This document shows positions 23,615 to 27,426 of a stretch of DNA of 27,426 nt, piece after piece. Below the pieces are notes generated by a model. It was not told the DNA's origin. It saw nothing but the letters and a program-made list of their open reading frames with translations, and made no database searches. How positions within the stretch are numbered: position 1 is the first letter of the stretch; every line of letters begins with the position of its first letter. The position numbers were made by a program, and so were the translations under genes. Source of the stretch: Rickettsiales bacterium UBA2645 (GTDB taxonomy: Bacteria; Pseudomonadota; Alphaproteobacteria; Rickettsiales; UBA1997); contig DENL01000012.1 in NCBI GenBank assembly GCA_002359655.1, positions 370-27,795 on the forward strand, read 5' to 3'.

Positions 23615-23878
23615 ATGTACAAAGTCAAATTTAACGACAAAGCGGCAAAATCTTTAAGTAAGATCGACAATAAAATTCAGCAAAAAATAATTTCTTATCT
23701 CGAACAACCAGCTCTGCTAAAGAATCCAAAAACTTTTGGCAAAGCATTGCTTGGCGACAAAAAAGGCAGTTGGCGTTACCGTGTAAACGATTATCGGATA
23801 ATTTGTCACATTATTGAAAAAGAATTGATAGTCCTCGCATTAGACATTGGACATCGCAAAGAAATTTATCGAACATGA
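23615..23878 (+). CDS. RelE/ParE-family toxin
   Basis: The protein has 87 residues, typical of RelE toxins. The order is the helical start FNDKAAKSLSKIDNKIQQKI, the central GSWRYRVNDYRIICHI with the family arginines, and the C-terminal LALDIGHRKEIYR. RelE members cut mRNA on the ribosome; the Arg and the terminal His-Arg-Lys-x-x-Tyr are in place, so it appears intact. Its stop overlaps the anmK start by 4 bp (ATGA), so anmK probably depends on this operon for expression. Confidence 0.88.
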   Translation: MYKVKFNDKAAKSLSKIDNKIQQKIISYLEQPALLKNPKTFGKALLGDKKGSWRYRVNDYRIICHIIEKELIVLALDIGHRKEIYRT

Positions 23879-25056
23879 CTAAACTTTACAAAAGCATCGG
23901 ACTGATGAGCGGCACTTCAATGGATGGCCTTGATTTAGCGCTGATTGAAAGTGACGGTAAAAAAATTATTAATCGCAAAAATTTTGATTATTGCTCTTAC
24001 ACAAGTGATTTCAAAAATCGTTTGAGAGCCTTGATTTACAATAATCCAAAACTCGCAGAAATTAAACTTGTCGAAAACGAATTAACTTTGTTGCACGCCG
24101 ATTTAGTAAATAATTTTCTGTCTAAAAATAATATTAAAGCTGCAGAAATTGATTTAGTTGCATTTCATGGACACACGGTTCTGCACATTCCTGAGCGGCA
24201 AGTTACTTGGCAAATTGGCAACTCACAACTGCTTGCTAAAGAAACTGGCATTAACGTTGTGTCTGATTTTAGAACTCGCGACGTTGTTTTTGGAGGTCAA
24301 GGCGCGCCTTTGGTGCCAATTTACCATTTTTATCTTTTCCACAATCGGCCAAAGCCCACAGCAGTTTTAAATATTGGCGGAATTTCTAACATCACTTACT
24401 TGCACAGCGATCTGGAAAATCAAATTGAAGCTTTTGACACCTGCTTTGGCAATGCTCCACTTGATGATTTAATAAAAAATAAATTTGGTCTTGATTTTGA
24501 CGAAGACGGAAAAATCTCTAAAAAAGGTCAAGTTGATTTCACTTTGGCTGATCAAATTTTGCAGAATGAAATTTTCCACAAAAAGCCTCCAAAATCTTTT
24601 GATCGCGGTGATTTTTCTTTACTTCTGGCGCCAATTAATAGTTTAAAAAATCCTCAAGACGCTTTGGCAACTCTTGCCTACATTCACGCCAAAGCTATTG
24701 AAATTAATTTAGGCTTTTTAACAGCAAGGCCAAAAGAAATTTTGGTTTGCGGAGGTGGTCGCAAAAACATCGCCCTGATGGATGAAATGAAGAAATGTCT
24801 TTCAGGAGTTGAGGTAAAATCTGTTGACGAGATTGGATTTGATGGCGATGCAGTTGAAGCCGAAGCTTTTGCCTTTTTGGGAATTAGAAGTCTTTTGCAT
24901 CTACCTATCAGCTTTAGCAATACGACAGGAGTTTTTCGCCAAAGCTCGAGCCTTAATTCTCAAAAGAAGATAGTGGTTTCACCGGAAAATAATTACGCTC
25001 CGGTTTCGCTTCCGCAACATTCTTCTTCTTGCGGCGGCGTCTTCTATCGCGCTTAA
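23875..25056 (+). CDS. anmK: Anhydro-N-acetylmuramic acid kinase
   Basis: AnmK phosphorylates and opens 1,6-anhydroMurNAc to MurNAc-6-phosphate during cell-wall recycling. GLMSGTSMDGLDLAL (phosphate loop, about 9-23), VAFHGHTV, GGISNITYL, DTCFGNAPLDDL and VCGGGRKN are all present. The family core ends near residue 355 (NTTGV). The protein runs on to 393 with a Ser/Val-rich tail whose last 34 codons lie antisense to the end of the convergent hydrolase gene. The tail is longer than in the family as I know it and is probably a stop-codon loss. It overlaps the toxin gene by 4 bp. Confidence 0.93.
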   Translation: MTKLYKSIGLMSGTSMDGLDLALIESDGKKIINRKNFDYCSYTSDFKNRLRALIYNNPKLAEIKLVENELTLLHADLVNNFLSKNNIKAAEIDLVAFHGHTVLHIPERQVTWQIGNSQLLAKETGINVVSDFRTRDVVFGGQGAPLVPIYHFYLFHNRPKPTAVLNIGGISNITYLHSDLENQIEAFDTCFGNAPLDDLIKNKFGLDFDEDGKISKKGQVDFTLADQILQNEIFHKKPPKSFDRGDFSLLLAPINSLKNPQDALATLAYIHAKAIEINLGFLTARPKEILVCGGGRKNIALMDEMKKCLSGVEVKSVDEIGFDGDAVEAEAFAFLGIRSLLHLPISFSNTTGVFRQSSSLNSQKKIVVSPENNYAPVSLPQHSSSCGGVFYRA

Positions 25057-25717
25057 CTTTACGAACTTTTGTAGAATCAATCACCAAACGATCTTTAATA
25101 TATTGATCGACGATTGATTCAAAGTCATTCATGTGTTCTTTAAAAAAGTGGTCAGCACCGTGAATCATCTGATAATTAACTATTGCACCTTCACGAGCTG
25201 ATAGTTTTTCAGCTAATTTTGCCGTATCCGATTCTTTAGTAATTTCGTCCTTGTCACCTTGAATAACCAAGCCAGCGGAAGTGCAAGGAACAATAAAGTT
25301 GAAATCATATTTTGTCGCAGGAGGCGCAACCAAAATATAGTTTTCAAGCTCGGGCCTTCTCATTACAGTTTGCAAAGCAATCCAAGCTCCGAAAGAAAAT
25401 CCAGCAATCCAAAAATCTGAAGCTTCCATATTTTGATCGTGCAGCCAATTCATCACCGCAGTGGCGTCTAGCAGCTCACCCACGCCATTGTCAAACTTGC
25501 CTTGTGACTTGCCGACACCACGAAAATTTATGCGCAGCACCGAAAAACCATTATTCACAAAAGCTTTGTAGAGATTGTAAGTAATTTTATTGTTCATGGT
25601 TCCGCCGTGAAGCGGGTGCGGATGAAGCACTAAAGCAACTGGAGATTTGGGATTAGGATTTTGATGATAGCGACCTTCGATCCTGCCAGCAGGACCATTA
25701 ATGATTACTTCAGGCAT
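24953..25717 (-). CDS. Alpha/beta hydrolase, COG2945 type
   Basis: This predicted esterase or hydrolase has 254 residues. The start MPEVIINGPAGRIEGRY and LHPHPLHGGTMNNK are typical of the COG2945 family common in alphaproteobacteria. The nucleophile Ser108 is in GFSFG, the acid is Asp155 or Asp157 in QGDKDE, and the His is His190 in GADHFF. The enzyme core ends near residue 212. A basic tail (residues 211-254, with RDRRRRRKKK) follows, and most of it overlaps the 3' end of anmK by 104 bp on the other strand. The substrate is unknown. No signal peptide is seen. Confidence 0.9.
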   Translation of the reverse strand: MPEVIINGPAGRIEGRYHQNPNPKSPVALVLHPHPLHGGTMNNKITYNLYKAFVNNGFSVLRINFRGVGKSQGKFDNGVGELLDATAVMNWLHDQNMEASDFWIAGFSFGAWIALQTVMRRPELENYILVAPPATKYDFNFIVPCTSAGLVIQGDKDEITKESDTAKLAEKLSAREGAIVNYQMIHGADHFFKEHMNDFESIVDQYIKDRLVIDSTKVRKVKRDRRRRRKKKNVAEAKPERNYFPVKPLSSFEN

Positions 25718-25774
25718 GATTAGTTGCAGATTGTTTGAGGTTTGATTCGCAGCAAACAGCTTAAAAAACGGAAA

Positions 25775-25804
25775 GCAAAAAACTTAAATTATTAAGTTTT
25801 TTGC
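25775..25804 (-). terminator. Strong hairpin, probably bidirectional terminator
   Basis: A perfect 13-bp stem, GCAAAAAACTTAA paired with its complement, surrounds a 4-nt loop. It lies 18 bp after the stop of the small gene on the minus strand. Runs of A and T are inside the stem on both sides, so the structure could stop transcription in either direction. It separates the small gene from the hydrolase gene. Confidence 0.7.
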
Positions 25805-25822
25805 CAGCTTGAATTTAAAAAA

Positions 25823-26017
25823 TTAATTGAGCTCGTCCCATTGCATTGGTTTACCGTTTCCAGCAACTAGTTGCGTGGTTCCAGCATATTTAGCGGCCAT
25901 GTATTTTCCGTGTCCAGCGTGAACTCCAGAATAATAAACTGGCTCAACATCTTTGCCGTTATGCTTCTTTTTTTCGACATTCTTTACCCTGTTTTTCGGG
26001 TTGTTCTTAGTACCCAT
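25823..26017 (-). CDS. Small basic protein of unknown function
   Basis: The protein has 64 residues starting with ATG. It opens with a Lys/Asn-rich, probably disordered segment (GTKNNPKNRVKNVEKKKHNG). A more structured part follows, VEPVYYSGVHAGHGKYMAAKY, then a short ending QWDEL. No cysteine, signal peptide or membrane segment is seen. A gene rather than chance is supported by the dedicated strong terminator downstream and the balanced composition of its second half. I believe similar small proteins exist in other alphaproteobacteria but cannot name a family. It is divergent from pgk, with 133 bp between starts. Confidence 0.65.
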   Translation of the reverse strand: MGTKNNPKNRVKNVEKKKHNGKDVEPVYYSGVHAGHGKYMAAKYAGTTQLVAGNGKPMQWDELN

Positions 26018-26150
26018 GTGAGTTTCTCTTTAAATATTTTTGAGGAAGAAAATTTCTTGTAGAAAAAGAAATGAGGCGGCGCAAAATAAAAACAACACCG
26101 CCAAAATCAAGCTCTTTCTCTATTCTTACAAAAATCCTAAATTTTACAAA

Positions 26151-27353
26151 ATGCCTAGCTTTAATCGCTTAAAAGACTGTGTTGTCACCAATAAAAATGT
26201 AATTGTGCGAGTTGATATTAACGTTCCAATGGCTGATGGAAAAATCGAAGATGACAGCCGCATCAAGGCCGTAATCCCTACTTTAAAATACTTAGCCAAG
26301 CAGCAAGCCAAGGTAATTGTAATTTCACATTTTGGTCGCCCAGAAGGAAAAGTAGAGCCTTCAATGTCAATCAAACCTTTGGTTGCAAGAGTTCAAGAAT
26401 TGCTCGGCTCTGTGAAAGTTAATTTTGTCGACGATTGCGTCGGAGAGAAAGTAGAAAAAGCCGTTACAGCTACAAATTACGGCGAAGTAATCATGCTTGA
26501 AAATCTGCGCTTCCACAAACAAGAAACCAAAAATGATCCAGAATTTTCGCGTCAATTAGCCAGTTTAGGCAATCTTTATGTCAATGATGCCTTTTCTTGC
26601 TCGCATCGCGCTCACGCTTCAATCACAGGTATTCCAGCAATTTTAAAATCAGCTGCCGGATTTTTAATGGAAAGTGAATTAGACAATCTTACCAATCATC
26701 TAGAAAATGCTAAAAAACCAATGATGGCAGTTGTTGGCGGCGCTAAAGTTTCAACCAAAATTGATTTATTGAACTCACTTTCTAAAAAAGCGCAAACCAT
26801 TGTAATTGCTGGCGCAATGGCTAACACTTTTCTCTACGCTTTAGGAAAAAACATCGGGAAATCTTTGTGTGAAAAAGATTTAAAAGAAACTGCTTTGAAA
26901 ATTGTCGAAAACGCCAAAAGCAATGGCTGCAATGTTCTTCTACCTTTTGATGTTGTTGTGACAAAAAAGTTTGAGCAAAATGCGTCCTGCCAAAATGTTT
27001 CTGCTGACAGAGTTGCAGATGACGATATTATTGTTGATATTGGCTCTTCAAGCAGCGCAAAAATCAATGAAGAGTTAGCAAAACATCAAACCTTGGTTTG
27101 GAACGGACCACTTGGCGCTTTTGAAATTAAACCATTCAATATCGGCACCGACAATTTCGCGCGCGCTGCGGCAAATTTAACTCAAGCTGGAAAATTAATT
27201 TCAGTTTCTGGCGGCGGCGATTCGGTTGCAGCTTTAAATTCGATCGGACTTGCCAATAAATTCACCTACATTTCAACCGCTGGCGGTGCATTTTTAGAAT
27301 GGCTGGAGGGCAAAGATTTACCTGGCGTTGCGGCACTTAGAGAAGTTTTTTAA
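26151..27353 (+). CDS. pgk: Phosphoglycerate kinase
   Basis: PGK transfers phosphate between 1,3-bisphosphoglycerate and ADP in glycolysis or gluconeogenesis. I start it at the ATG at 26151 (MPSFNRLKD), giving 400 residues; a TTG at 26040 would add 37 Lys/Asn-rich residues unlike the family. Substrate motifs VRVDINVPM, VISHFGRPEGK and the Arg-containing ENLRFHKQE lie in the N-domain. The hinge and nucleotide motifs GGAKVSTKIDLL, VWNGPLGAFE and SGGGDSVAAL lie in the C-domain. The gene appears monocistronic at its 5' side. The 133-bp upstream region contains a possible GGCGG/CCGCC hairpin but no clear promoter. Confidence 0.97.
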   Translation: MPSFNRLKDCVVTNKNVIVRVDINVPMADGKIEDDSRIKAVIPTLKYLAKQQAKVIVISHFGRPEGKVEPSMSIKPLVARVQELLGSVKVNFVDDCVGEKVEKAVTATNYGEVIMLENLRFHKQETKNDPEFSRQLASLGNLYVNDAFSCSHRAHASITGIPAILKSAAGFLMESELDNLTNHLENAKKPMMAVVGGAKVSTKIDLLNSLSKKAQTIVIAGAMANTFLYALGKNIGKSLCEKDLKETALKIVENAKSNGCNVLLPFDVVVTKKFEQNASCQNVSADRVADDDIIVDIGSSSSAKINEELAKHQTLVWNGPLGAFEIKPFNIGTDNFARAAANLTQAGKLISVSGGGDSVAALNSIGLANKFTYISTAGGAFLEWLEGKDLPGVAALREVF

Positions 27354-27426
27354 TCTCGCTGCTCAGACTTAAATAAGATGTTTTTATTTTTTCTATTTCG
27401 CCTTGCTCTATTTTTGACTCGGTGTT
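27337..27426 (-). CDS. Possible C-terminal end of an unidentified gene (partial)
   Basis: On the minus strand a frame runs in from the window edge for 29 codons and stops with TAA at 27337-27339, overlapping the end of pgk by 17 nt. It reads as a charged amphipathic helix (SKIEQGEIEKIKTSYLSLSS then EIKKLL). The opposite strand offers an alternative, an ATG at 27378 opening a very hydrophobic stretch (MFLFFLFRLALFL), which could be a membrane segment. Only one is likely real, and the window is too short to decide. Confidence 0.3.
   Translation of the reverse strand, partial: NTESKIEQGEIEKIKTSYLSLSSEIKKLL

Noticed and set aside
26040..26150. N-terminal extension of pgk to a TTG
   Set aside because: It adds 37 Lys/Asn-rich residues; the ATG at 26151 gives the standard PGK start.
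1..27426. tRNA, rRNA, CRISPR arrays, riboswitches and insertion-sequence transposases
   Set aside because: No cloverleaf with a plausible acceptor stem, no regularly spaced direct repeats and no transposase frame were seen. The palindromic repeats are convergent pairs, not arrays.

Overview
The window is AT-rich (roughly 35-40% GC by eye), gene-dense DNA. The best fit is an alphaproteobacterium, possibly a Rickettsiales- or Holosporales-like lineage. The evidence is an ECF sigma factor paired with a DUF1109/NrsF anti-sigma factor, a ccoNOQP cbb3 oxidase operon, and Rickettsiales-like versions of SecA, the COG2945 hydrolase and AnmK. Several pairs of neighbouring genes overlap by 1-8 nt, and Shine-Dalgarno sequences are weak or absent. 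The lineage is an inference; no rRNA or tRNA gene is present to settle it.

Layout. (1) 1-1860: a zinc alcohol dehydrogenase followed by the C-terminal half of a metallo-beta-lactamase-fold hydrolase (a remnant). (2) 1856-5142: a stress block. An ECF sigma factor and its membrane anti-sigma factor face a secreted or membrane thioredoxin-like protein and a periplasmic MsrB. A promoter of the SigF type (GTAACC-N16-CGAA) overlaps the first codons of the sigma gene and points at the thioredoxin-msrB pair. A small cysteine-repeat lipoprotein follows. (3) 5182-9507: an inverted-repeat element, an outer-membrane barrel protein, then beta-carbonic anhydrase, cysK, cysE and icd in one direction. (4) 9531-12521: an accessory-like stretch with a DUF1016 plus staphylococcal-nuclease fusion, a 24-bp perfect palindrome, a DUF3750 protein, a CopG/BrnT-like toxin-antitoxin pair and a GNAT acetyltransferase. 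(5) 12522-18404, minus strand: secA, murA and pepA, with composite palindromic repeats filling the two gaps around murA. (6) 18481-23282: a SafE-like membrane protein with a Cys/His motif, ccoN-ccoO-ccoQ-ccoP (ccoQ is only 49 codons), then holB. (7) 23300-27426: a RelBE-like pair with a readable promoter and operator, anmK, a convergent overlapping alpha/beta hydrolase, a small conserved-looking basic protein, pgk, and an ambiguous gene at the right edge.

Two structures go beyond ordinary annotation. Three intergenic loci (5182-5387, 15276-15422, 16769-16950) are each a convergent pair of one ~62-bp unit, giving six units in all. Every unit folds into two hairpins. The second hairpin has stems that change in a compensating way between copies, while a tandem GA/GA internal loop never changes. 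This looks like an uncharacterised REP/BIME- or MITE-like family. The other is the sigma/anti-sigma/thioredoxin/MsrB/cysteine-lipoprotein block, which reads as a small thiol or metal stress regulon with its promoter visible.
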